From JANYJJ01 sp031386065 (GTDB lineage: Bacteria; Pseudomonadota; Gammaproteobacteria; Burkholderiales; Burkholderiaceae_C), in contig JANNBZ010000261.1 in NCBI GenBank assembly GCA_031386065.1, positions 1 to 10,840 of the forward strand: DNA of 10,840 nucleotides, read 5' to 3'. The position numbers and the translations under genes are program-made. How positions within the stretch are numbered: the first letter of the stretch is position 1; each line of letters starts with the position of its first letter. Below the pieces are notes generated by a model. That model searched no databases. It was not told the DNA's origin and saw nothing but the letters and a program-made list of their open reading frames with translations. This document shows positions 5,386 through 10,840 of this stretch, piece by piece.

Positions 5386-6789
5386 ATGGACACTGACATT
5401 CTTTCGCGCGTCAAGCGCAGCCCGTTTGCGCTGCCGTTGGCGGCGTTCGCGGCATTGGCGATGGTGTTCATCAGCGAGACCTCGTACCGGCAGTCGACCG
5501 CCACGCTAGACCGGCTCGGCCTGATGGCGCAGGCGCGCGCGAACGTCCAGGGCTTGCTGCGGCACATGGTGGACGCTGAAACCGGGCAACGCGGCTACCT
5601 GTTGACGCAGCGAAAGGAATACCTCAAGCCGTATTCGGACGCGCTGGACGACATCGACGAATCGACGCAATGGCTTGAAAAATACTATGCGGCCGACCCG
5701 GCCCCCGCAGCAGTGTTCTCCGGGATGAAACGACTGGTCGACGGCAAGATGTCCGAGCTCAAAGAGACGATCCGCGTTTTCGACGAAGGCAAGCCCGAGG
5801 TGGCCAAATCGCTGCTGATGACCGACATCGGCAAGGAGCAGATGGAATCGATCCGTCTGCTCAGCGAACAACTGCTGACCAACGAATCGGTGAAGATCGC
5901 GGCCGGCCGCACCGACGTGTACGACACCCTGATGTTGAACCGCATCGGCGTGGCCGCGATGACCGCCATCAGCCTGCTGGCGCTGTATCTGTACCTGCGC
6001 CAGACCCAGGCGTTGGACCTGCAGCGGCAGGAACAGCAACGCCTGCTGCAGGCCGAGGCCGACCGCCTGGAACACGAGGTGCGACGCCGCACCGAACAGC
6101 TCACCGAGCTGGCGCAGCATTTGCAAACCGCGCGTGAAGACGAACGCAGCCGACTGGCGCGCGACCTGCACGACGAACTGGGCGCCTTGCTGACGGCGGC
6201 CAAGCTGGACGCCGCGCGCTTGAAGTCGCGGCTGGGCGCGTTGACGCCCGAAGCCGCCGAGCGGCTGCTGCATCTGAACCAGACGCTGAACAGCGGCATT
6301 GCGTTGAAACGCCGCATCATCGAAGACCTGCGGCCCTCGTCGCTGAGCAACCTGGGTCTGGTGGCGGCGCTCGAAATTCAGGCGCGTGAGTTTGCCGACC
6401 GTTCCGGACTTCCAGTGAACGCGTCGCTGGAGCCGGTGACGTTGCAGCCGTCCAGCGAACTGATGGTGTACCGACTGGTGCAAGAAGCCTTCACCAACAT
6501 CGCGAAGTACGCGCAGGCCAAACACATCGAGGTGAAGCTGTGGGCCCAAGAGGGGCAGGTGCACATCTCGGTTCGCGACGATGGGATCGGATTCGACACC
6601 GGCGTGCCACGCACCTCGGCGCACGGCTTGCTGGGCATGCGCTACCGGGTCGAGGCTGAAGGCGGTGTGATGACGCTGAAGTCAGCGCCTGGACAGGGCA
6701 CCGAGGTTCGCGCCAGGCTGCCGCAAGCGCAGGTGACGCAGCCAGAGCGCAGCGCACGCGCTGTCAGCCTGCACACCTCGGCCCACTGA
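5386..6789 (+). CDS. CHASE3-domain sensor histidine kinase (HisKA_3/NarL-partner type)
   Basis: A 467-residue inner-membrane kinase. Order: TM1 (about 12-32), a CHASE3 extracytoplasmic sensor (about 33-180; LLRHMVDAETGQRGYLL is its signature), TM2 (about 187-206), a coiled-coil linker rich in Q/E/R (207-245), HisKA_3 dimerisation domain with phospho-His H262 in RLARDLHDELGALLTAAKL, and a HATPase domain with N-box N371 (LVQEAFTNIAKYAQAKH), D398 in RDDGIGFD, and HGLLGMRYRVEAEGG. This is the kinase subtype that partners LuxR-HTH response regulators, matching the divergent gene at 4704-5336. CHASE3 ligands are generally unknown. The last ~20 residues after RARLPQAQ are a disordered tail. The stop codon lies inside a perfect hairpin. 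All catalytic motifs are intact. Confidence 0.96.
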   Translation: MDTDILSRVKRSPFALPLAAFAALAMVFISETSYRQSTATLDRLGLMAQARANVQGLLRHMVDAETGQRGYLLTQRKEYLKPYSDALDDIDESTQWLEKYYAADPAPAAVFSGMKRLVDGKMSELKETIRVFDEGKPEVAKSLLMTDIGKEQMESIRLLSEQLLTNESVKIAAGRTDVYDTLMLNRIGVAAMTAISLLALYLYLRQTQALDLQRQEQQRLLQAEADRLEHEVRRRTEQLTELAQHLQTAREDERSRLARDLHDELGALLTAAKLDAARLKSRLGALTPEAAERLLHLNQTLNSGIALKRRIIEDLRPSSLSNLGLVAALEIQAREFADRSGLPVNASLEPVTLQPSSELMVYRLVQEAFTNIAKYAQAKHIEVKLWAQEGQVHISVRDDGIGFDTGVPRTSAHGLLGMRYRVEAEGGVMTLKSAPGQGTEVRARLPQAQVTQPERSARAVSLHTSAH

Positions 6790-6809
6790 GCGCGACCACT
6801 CGCGCTCAG
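6786..6809 (+). terminator. Perfect 10-bp hairpin at the kinase stop codon
   Basis: CTGAGCGCGA (6786-6795), loop CCAC, then the exact complement TCGCGCTCAG (6800-6809). The stop codon 6787-6789 forms part of the left arm. The strength and position fit a transcription terminator or an mRNA 3'-end protecting structure. There is no U-tract afterwards, so intrinsic termination is uncertain. Confidence 0.5.
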
Positions 6810-6919
6810 CAGCGCCGATGCTGTCGGTGCCGTCCTACGCTGGCTCGCTCGCTCGCCCGACAGCGTGGCGGCCACGGCCCCTATCGCTTGGCTGCGCGCG
6901 CGCGCCCACACTTTGCGCA

Positions 6920-6940
6920 TCGCAGGGCAGTCACCTGCGA
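6920..6940 (+). promoter_or_regulatory. Hairpin in the leader of the DUF1328 gene
   Basis: TCGCAGG (6920-6926), 7-nt loop, CCTGCGA (6934-6940): a perfect 7-bp stem, 50 nt before the DUF1328 start. Just upstream is an alternating TGCGCGCGCGCGC tract at 6893-6905. Confidence 0.35.
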
Positions 6941-6955
6941 CTCATGAGATCAAGA

Positions 6956-6971
6956 GCGAGCGTTCGCTCGC
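6956..6971 (+). promoter_or_regulatory. Second leader hairpin, just before the Shine-Dalgarno
   Basis: GCGAGC, loop GTTC, GCTCGC: a 6-bp GC stem ending 6 nt before the AGGAG at 6978-6982. Close enough to influence ribosome access or 5'-end stability; function is inferred only. Confidence 0.35.
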
Positions 6972-6988
6972 ACAACCAGGAGCTTGCC

Positions 6989-7153
6989 ATGCTGCATTAC
7001 GCCGTCGTCTTTTTCGTCATTGCCCTGATCGCCGCGCTGTTCGGGTTCGGCGGCATCGCTGCCAGCGCCGCCGGCATCGCGAAGATTCTTTTCGTGTTGT
7101 TCGCGATCCTGGCCGTCGCGAGTTTCCTGTTCGGCATCATCAAAAAGAACTGA
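6989..7153 (+). CDS. DUF1328 (YtjA family) small membrane protein
   Basis: A 54-residue, two-helix inner-membrane protein. Helix 1 is about residues 4-24 (AVVFFVIALIAALFGFGG), followed by the small-residue turn IAASAAGIAK that marks the family, then helix 2 about 32-50, ending in IIKKN. The length matches the usual 50-60 residues. The start at 6989 has AGGAG at 6978-6982, 6 nt away. The open frame extends upstream to 6818, but that part is not protein-like. Function is unknown in the family; members are often found with stress-related small genes, as here, where DUF883 and YqjE-like genes follow in the same direction. Confidence 0.92.
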   Translation: MLHYAVVFFVIALIAALFGFGGIAASAAGIAKILFVLFAILAVASFLFGIIKKN

Positions 7154-7201
7154 CGCATCCGCGCCGATCAACGTTTTCATTCACCACCCAAGGACCGCAC
7201 C

Positions 7202-7585
7202 ATGTTGACTTCCAAGCCCTTCGACACCAAGCCCACCACCAACCCCGCCGACCAAGCCGCGCAAACGGCCGACAGCGCAATCAAGTCCACCCAACGCGCC
7301 GCGAACACCGCGCTCGACAGCCTGTCGAACACCGTTCAAGAGGTGCGCGACCAGGCCGCCCCGGCCTACGACCGACTGAAAGGCCAGACGCAAGACCTGG
7401 CCAATCGCGGCATGGAAGCGCTGCGCGACACGACCCGTCAGGTGCGCGACACCGCCACCAAGGCATCTGACCAGACCTTGGGTTACATCAAGGACGAGCC
7501 GCTGAAAGCGGTGCTGATCGCTGCGGCGACGGGTGCTGCGCTGATGGCCTTGATCAGCCTGATGGGTCGTTCCAGCAACCGCTGA
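7202..7585 (+). CDS. DUF883 / ElaB-YqjD family C-tail-anchored protein
   Basis: A 127-residue protein with a long amphipathic, coiled-coil-prone N-terminal region rich in A, T, Q, D and R (about 15-95) and a single C-terminal hydrophobic helix (about 102-121) preceded by GYIKDEPLKAVLIAAATG, the family signature. In E. coli, YqjD and ElaB are anchored by this C-terminal helix in the inner membrane, and YqjD binds ribosomes in stationary phase. A similar role is a reasonable guess here, not shown by the sequence. AAGGA at 7190-7194 lies 7 nt before the ATG. It follows DUF1328 by 48 bp and is followed by a two-hairpin gap before the YqjE-like gene. In E. coli yqjD is also adjacent to yqjE. Confidence 0.9.
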   Translation: MLTSKPFDTKPTTNPADQAAQTADSAIKSTQRAANTALDSLSNTVQEVRDQAAPAYDRLKGQTQDLANRGMEALRDTTRQVRDTATKASDQTLGYIKDEPLKAVLIAAATGAALMALISLMGRSSNR

Positions 7586-7593
7586 CCTGAGCT

Positions 7594-7629
7594 GCGTGTG
7601 GACGCGGACGACACTCCGCCTTCACACGC
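7594..7629 (+). promoter_or_regulatory. Bipartite stem-loop between DUF883 and yqjE-like genes
   Basis: GCGTGTG (7594-7600) pairs with CACACGC (7623-7629). After a 3x3 internal loop, GCGGA (7604-7608) pairs with TCCGC (7615-7619) around a 6-nt loop. It begins 9 nt after the DUF883 stop. It is followed only by TTGTT, so it may be a weak terminator, attenuator or RNase-processing/stability element. Confidence 0.45.
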
Positions 7630-7631
7630 TT

Positions 7632-7647
7632 GTTCAATGTTCTGAAC
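7632..7647 (+). promoter_or_regulatory. Small second stem-loop before the yqjE-like start
   Basis: GTTCA (7632-7636), loop ATGTTC, TGAAC (7643-7647), directly after the previous stem-loop and 14 nt before the ATG at 7662. It may instead be a protein-binding dyad. Weak on its own. Confidence 0.25.
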
Positions 7648-7661
7648 GCACGCGCCGCACC

Positions 7662-8048
7662 ATGACCATCCACCCCCTGTTCCATCTCATCGCCACCAAG
7701 CCGCACTTGCTGGCCGACCACGTCGAGGCGTATGCCGAGCTGGTTGTGGCCGAGGTGCGCGGCACGACGTCGGTGTTGAAGTGGCAGGCGATCCTGTACG
7801 CGGTGGCGCTGGTGTGCACCGGCGTGGCCGTGGTTCTGGCGGGCGTGGCGTTGATGTTGTGGGCGGTGATTCCGCCAGCCGACATTCAGGCGCCGTGGGC
7901 GCTGTTCGCCGGTCCGCTGATTCCGCTCGCGGCAGCAGTCGCATGCTTGCTGCTGGCGCGCACCCAGGTCCGCAAAAGCAGCCTGGACAGCTTGCGCGAA
8001 CAGCTAAGCGCAGACGTGTCCATGCTGCGTGAAGTGGGTGCGGCATGA
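7662..8048 (+). CDS. YqjE-like protein, phage holin superfamily III (PF07332 type)
   Basis: A 128-residue inner-membrane protein with two hydrophobic helices (about 42-70 and 79-99), an N-terminal amphipathic segment (HLIATKPHLLADHVEAYAELVVAEV) typical of betaproteobacterial members, and a charged cytoplasmic C-tail (SSLDSLREQLSADVSMLREV). Despite the holin superfamily name, chromosomal YqjE proteins are not known to be lytic, and no endolysin or other phage gene is nearby. The frame is open from 7596, but the first 22 codons are not protein-like, overlap the stem-loop and precede the conserved MTIHPLFHLI, so 7662 is chosen. There is no good Shine-Dalgarno. It overlaps the next gene by 4 bp (ATGA), implying translational coupling. 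Confidence 0.85.
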   Translation: MTIHPLFHLIATKPHLLADHVEAYAELVVAEVRGTTSVLKWQAILYAVALVCTGVAVVLAGVALMLWAVIPPADIQAPWALFAGPLIPLAAAVACLLLARTQVRKSSLDSLREQLSADVSMLREVGAA

Positions 8049-8617
8049 GTAGCGTGTTGCCCGCAGGCGAGACGCCATCGGCGTCGCTGAACGCGCCCGC
8101 CCAAGTTCACCACGCCGGTGTGCCGATGGTGGAGTCAACCGCCCTCGCGCGCCTCACGCTGTCGCGTGATCGGCTCCGTCGCGAAATGCTTCAGCGCTCG
8201 GCGCCAAAGCGTCACGCGGCAGACGGCAGCGAGCTGCATCCGTCGCTGCACGAACGCTTGAAGTCGCTGCCTGTGGTGGGTGTTTTGTTCGAGGCGCTGG
8301 CCGGCTGGTGGTCCAACCACCCGTTGAACGCCGTCAGCGCGGTGGCCGTCGGCGCGGCGCGCACTGCCATCGAGCCGATGGCGCAACGCAACCCTCTGGC
8401 ACTGATGGTGTTGGCTGTGGTTCTGGGCGGTGCGCTGGTCGCCACGCGGCCCTGGCGCTGGCTGCTGAAACCCGCGCTGTTCGCCGGCCTGGTTCCACAA
8501 GTGGTGTCCAAATTGATGGCGCAGGTGCCGTTTGAATCGTGGATGGGCTTCGCGTCGAACTTCAGCAAACCGCACGCGGCTGCGCCCGCTTCCGCTGCCG
8601 CCCGCGACGCGCAGTAG
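8045..8617 (+). CDS. Unrecognised membrane protein coupled to yqjE-like gene
   Basis: A 190-residue protein whose family I cannot name. The N-terminal ~60 residues are polar, with a basic helix (LARLTLSRDRLRREMLQR) reminiscent of the R-x2-L-R-x2-M element in small proteins that follow yqjE in many beta/gammaproteobacteria (YqjK-like); this is a weak resemblance. Then come an amphipathic stretch (SLPVVGVLFEALAGWWSNHPLN, about 74-95), a hydrophobic helix (about 116-133, PLALMVLAVVLGGALVA), an RPWRW interface motif, and a second hydrophobic stretch (138-158). An Ala/Pro-rich tail ends it. The 4-bp overlap with the upstream stop argues strongly for co-expression and probably a shared membrane role. 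The coding bias matches its neighbours. Confidence 0.8.
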   Translation: MSSVLPAGETPSASLNAPAQVHHAGVPMVESTALARLTLSRDRLRREMLQRSAPKRHAADGSELHPSLHERLKSLPVVGVLFEALAGWWSNHPLNAVSAVAVGAARTAIEPMAQRNPLALMVLAVVLGGALVATRPWRWLLKPALFAGLVPQVVSKLMAQVPFESWMGFASNFSKPHAAAPASAAARDAQ

Positions 8618-8643
8618 GCCTTCGCGCATCATCGAACCGTGGC

Positions 8644-8658
8644 AGCTCAGAATGAGCT
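8644..8658 (+). repeat. Short inverted repeat upstream of fumC
   Basis: AGCTCA (8644-8649), GAA, TGAGCT (8653-8658) in the 72-bp gap between the membrane-protein gene and fumC. The 3-nt loop and no U-tract make it a weak terminator candidate; it could also be a regulator site for fumC. Confidence 0.25.
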
Positions 8659-8689
8659 CCGCGCACGGCATCGACACGAGGGCATTCAC

Positions 8690-10081
8690 ATGGCGAGCAC
8701 CCGCACCGAGCACGACAGCTTCGGCCCCATCGAGGTTCCGGCAGACGCGCTGTGGGCCGCACAGACCGCGCGCAGCCTGAAGTTTTTCGCCATCGGCGAA
8801 CAGCGCATGCCGCTGCCGGTGGTTCACGCGCTGGCCTGGGTCAAGTGGGCCGGGGCCTGTGTCAACCGTGATCTCGGCCTGCTCGACGCACCGAAATCCG
8901 ACGCCATAGCGGCCGCGGCGTTGCGCGTGGTAGGCGGCGAATTCGACACGCAGTTTCCGATCTCGGCATGGCAGACGGGCTCGGGCACGCAAAGCAACAT
9001 GAACGTCAACGAGGTCGTCGCCAGCATCGCTTCCGTGTCGCTGGGCAGCCCGTTGGGCGCGACGCGCACGGTGCACCCGAACGACGACGTGAATCGTGGC
9101 CAGTCGTCGAACGATGTGTTCCCCACCGCCATGCACCTGGCCGTGCTGCTGCAGGTGCGCGAGCTGCTGGTCCCTGCGCTGCGCAGCCTGAGAGCGGCGC
9201 TGGCCGACAAGGCCGCCGCCTTTGCCGATGTGGTGAAGATCGGCCGCACCCATTTGCAGGACGCCACACAGGTCACGCTGGGGCAGGAGTTCGGCGGCTA
9301 CGACGCCCAGCTCGGCCTGTGCGAAACCGCGCTGCGCCAGGCCAGCGTGGCGCTGCACTCACTGGCCATCGGCGGCACCGCAGTCGGCACCGGCTTGAAC
9401 ACCCACCCGCAATTCGGCGCGCGTGTGGCGGCGCTGCTGGCGCGCCGCCTGGACCTGCCGCTGGTGCAGGCCGACAACCTGTTCGCCGCCATGGCGGGCC
9501 ACGAGGCGCTGGTCGGCTTTCACGGCGCACTGAAGATGCTGGCCGTGGCGCTGACCAAGATCGGCAACGACATCCGGCTGATGGGCAGCGGGCCGCGCGC
9601 CGGCCTGGGCGAGTTGCAGTTGCCCGAGAACGAACCCGGCAGTTCCATCATGCCGGGCAAGGTGAACCCGACCCAGGTCGAAGCGCTGACGATGGTCTGC
9701 GCGCAGGTGATGGGCCATGACGCGGCCATCGGCTTCGCGGCCAGCCAGGGCCAGTTTGAACTCAACGTCTACAAGCCGCTGATCGTGCTGAACACGCTGG
9801 ACAGCCTGCGCCTGCTGGCCGACAGCATGAACAGCTTTGCGGCGCACTGCGTCAGCGGCATCCAGGTCAACACACAGCGCGTGGATGAACTGCTGCAGCG
9901 CTCGTTGATGCTCGTCACCGCGCTGGCGCCGCACATCGGCTACGACCGCGCGGCACAGATCGCGAAGAACGCGCACCGCGAGGGCAGCTCGCTGCGCGAA
10001 GCCAGTATCGCGTCGGGGGCAGTGAGCGCAGAACAGTTCGATGCCTGGGTCGACCCGCGCCGCATGCTCGGACCGACCTGA
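8690..10081 (+). CDS. fumC: Class II fumarate hydratase
   Basis: Fumarase C interconverts fumarate and L-malate in the TCA cycle as an iron-independent cytoplasmic homotetramer. The 463 residues match the family length (E. coli FumC, 467), and residue numbering runs in step with E. coli across the active site. Seen: WQTGSGTQSNMNVNE, HPNDDVNRGQSSNDVFPTAMH, T187-H188 in GRTHLQDATQ, GTAVGTGLNTHP, and the superfamily signature GSSIMPGKVNPTQ with the catalytic loop serine at about 318. The start at 8690 (MASTRTEHDSFG) aligns with the E. coli N-terminus and has GAGGG at 8678-8682, 7 nt upstream; the frame's earlier ATG at 8639 is rejected. Aspartase and argininosuccinate lyase are ruled out by the fumarase-specific segments. 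There is no obvious functional link to the preceding membrane genes. Confidence 0.98.
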   Translation: MASTRTEHDSFGPIEVPADALWAAQTARSLKFFAIGEQRMPLPVVHALAWVKWAGACVNRDLGLLDAPKSDAIAAAALRVVGGEFDTQFPISAWQTGSGTQSNMNVNEVVASIASVSLGSPLGATRTVHPNDDVNRGQSSNDVFPTAMHLAVLLQVRELLVPALRSLRAALADKAAAFADVVKIGRTHLQDATQVTLGQEFGGYDAQLGLCETALRQASVALHSLAIGGTAVGTGLNTHPQFGARVAALLARRLDLPLVQADNLFAAMAGHEALVGFHGALKMLAVALTKIGNDIRLMGSGPRAGLGELQLPENEPGSSIMPGKVNPTQVEALTMVCAQVMGHDAAIGFAASQGQFELNVYKPLIVLNTLDSLRLLADSMNSFAAHCVSGIQVNTQRVDELLQRSLMLVTALAPHIGYDRAAQIAKNAHREGSSLREASIASGAVSAEQFDAWVDPRRMLGPT

Positions 10082-10154
10082 AGCGCATGCGCACCGGAAC
10101 CAACGCGCAACCACCCACTCGCACCCATCCAGACGCTGTACGGAGCCTGTCCCC

Positions 10155-10840
10155 ATGAACCGAAGTCGAATCGCCTTGCCTGCCCTGTTGTTGCTGGCCC
10201 TGGCCGCCTGCGGCGACACCGCCAAGCTGCCGGTGTCCGCCGGCACCGGCAGCGGCATCAGCCTGCCGCCGCCGACCCGCACCCTGATCCCGACCATCAA
10301 CGTCGCCACCGCCACCGGCTGGCCTGCCGGGTCGACCCCGGTGGCTGCGCCGGGCATGGCGGTGGCGCCGTTCGCGACCGGCCTTCAGCACCCGCGCTGG
10401 CTGTACGTGCTGCCCAACGGCGACGTGCTGGTGGCCGAAACCAACGCCCCGCCGCGGCCGGGTGACAGCGGCGGCATCAAGGGCTGGTTCGCCAAGCTGT
10501 TCATGAAGAAAGCCGGCGCCGGCGTGGCCAGCGCGAACCGCATCACGCTGCTGCGCGACGTGGACGGCGACGGCACCGCCGAGGTCCGCAGCGTCTTCAT
10601 CGACGGTCTCGATTCACCCTTCGGCATGGTGCTGGTCGGCAACAATTTCTACGTCGCCAACGCAGACGCCGTGCTGCAGTTTCCCTACGTCAGCGGGCAG
10701 ACGCGCATCACTGCTGCGGCCACCAAGCTGGTCGATCTGCCGGGCGGGCCCATCAATCACCACTGGACCAAGAACGTGGTCGCCAGCGCCGACGGCAGCC
10801 GGCTCTACGTGAGCGTGGGCTCGAACAGCAACGTGGCCGA
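10155..10840 (+). CDS. PQQ-dependent sugar/sorbosone dehydrogenase-type lipoprotein, 3' part cut off
   Basis: The first 228 residues are in the window. The N-terminus is a lipoprotein signal: basic MNRSR, hydrophobic LPALLLLAL and the lipobox L16-A-A-C19, so the mature protein should be lipid-anchored in the periplasm-facing membrane (G at +2). After a Pro/Thr-rich linker (about 22-68) comes the start of a beta-propeller: FATGLQHPRWLYVLPNGDVLVAE, the calcium-site-like DVDGDGTAE, GLDSPFGMVLVGNNFYVAN, and NHHWTKNVVASADGSRLYVSVGSNSN. This pattern is typical of the glucose/sorbosone dehydrogenase family, soluble-aldose-dehydrogenase-like six-bladed propellers using PQQ. Start: ATG 10155 with GGAG at 10142-10145. 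Substrate and PQQ use cannot be confirmed without the missing C-terminal half. Confidence 0.88.
   Translation, partial: MNRSRIALPALLLLALAACGDTAKLPVSAGTGSGISLPPPTRTLIPTINVATATGWPAGSTPVAAPGMAVAPFATGLQHPRWLYVLPNGDVLVAETNAPPRPGDSGGIKGWFAKLFMKKAGAGVASANRITLLRDVDGDGTAEVRSVFIDGLDSPFGMVLVGNNFYVANADAVLQFPYVSGQTRITAAATKLVDLPGGPINHHWTKNVVASADGSRLYVSVGSNSNVA

Noticed and set aside
5506..6624. 372-codon minus-strand frame opposite the sensor kinase
   Set aside because: Antisense shadow of a gene with all kinase motifs intact; low-complexity H/Q/R/V composition and no start signal.
7662..8048. Phage holin, implying a prophage remnant
   Set aside because: The superfamily name is misleading: the neighbours are DUF1328 and DUF883 genes and fumC, with no endolysin, spanin or integrase, and the order matches chromosomal yqjD-yqjE.
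8135..9358. 407-codon minus-strand frame spanning the membrane-protein gene and fumC
   Set aside because: It crosses two well-supported genes and the gap between them, with no recognisable motif; a codon-bias artefact.
10083..10092. Perfect palindrome GCGCATGCGC just after fumC as a terminator
   Set aside because: It has no loop and no U-tract, and such short GC palindromes arise often by chance at this base composition.

Overview
The window looks like ordinary chromosome from a high-GC betaproteobacterium, most likely of the order Burkholderiales. I base this on strongly G/C-biased third codon positions, the gene families present and their arrangement. It was not checked against any database. 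Genes are tightly packed. I see no rRNA, tRNA, CRISPR array, insertion sequence, integrase or attachment site.

Layout. (1) 1-296 (-) is the N-terminal part of a pirin, diverging from a YhaJ-like LysR regulator at 423-1436 (+). A T-N11-A dyad at 371-385 between them is a candidate operator. (2) 1471-2433 encodes glutamyl-Q tRNA(Asp) synthetase. It overlaps by 4 bp (ATGA) an FKBP-type peptidyl-prolyl isomerase at 2430-2777. (3) 2699-3019 (-) is a small one-helix membrane protein gene with an excellent ribosome binding site, and its 3' end runs antisense into the FKBP gene. It diverges from a transglutaminase-like cysteine protease family gene at 3177-4079. (4) A signalling cluster follows: a receiver-only response regulator (4286-4696, +), a NarL/FixJ-type response regulator (4704-5336, -), and a CHASE3-HisKA_3-HATPase sensor kinase (5386-6789, +) divergent from the latter. 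A perfect 10-bp hairpin closes the kinase gene. (5) After a structured 200-bp leader comes a set of small membrane proteins: DUF1328/YtjA family (6989-7153), DUF883/ElaB-YqjD family (7202-7585), YqjE-like holin-superfamily-III protein (7662-8048) and an unrecognised membrane protein (8045-8617, 4-bp overlap). (6) fumC, class II fumarase, at 8690-10081. (7) The start of a lipoprotein of the PQQ-dependent sugar/sorbosone dehydrogenase type from 10155, cut by the window end.

How they work together. The pirin and LysR genes form a classic regulator-target pair. The kinase and the NarL-type regulator are the obvious cognate pair, and the receiver-only protein is a possible third partner. The DUF1328-DUF883-YqjE set resembles stress-associated inner-membrane/ribosome-tethering genes of proteobacteria. 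The unnamed fourth gene at 8045 and the RNA hairpins in this region are the least explained parts of the window. I found no convincing wholly new system: the items most worth following are the membrane-protein module with its hairpins, the small antisense membrane ORF, and the two-regulator/one-kinase cluster.
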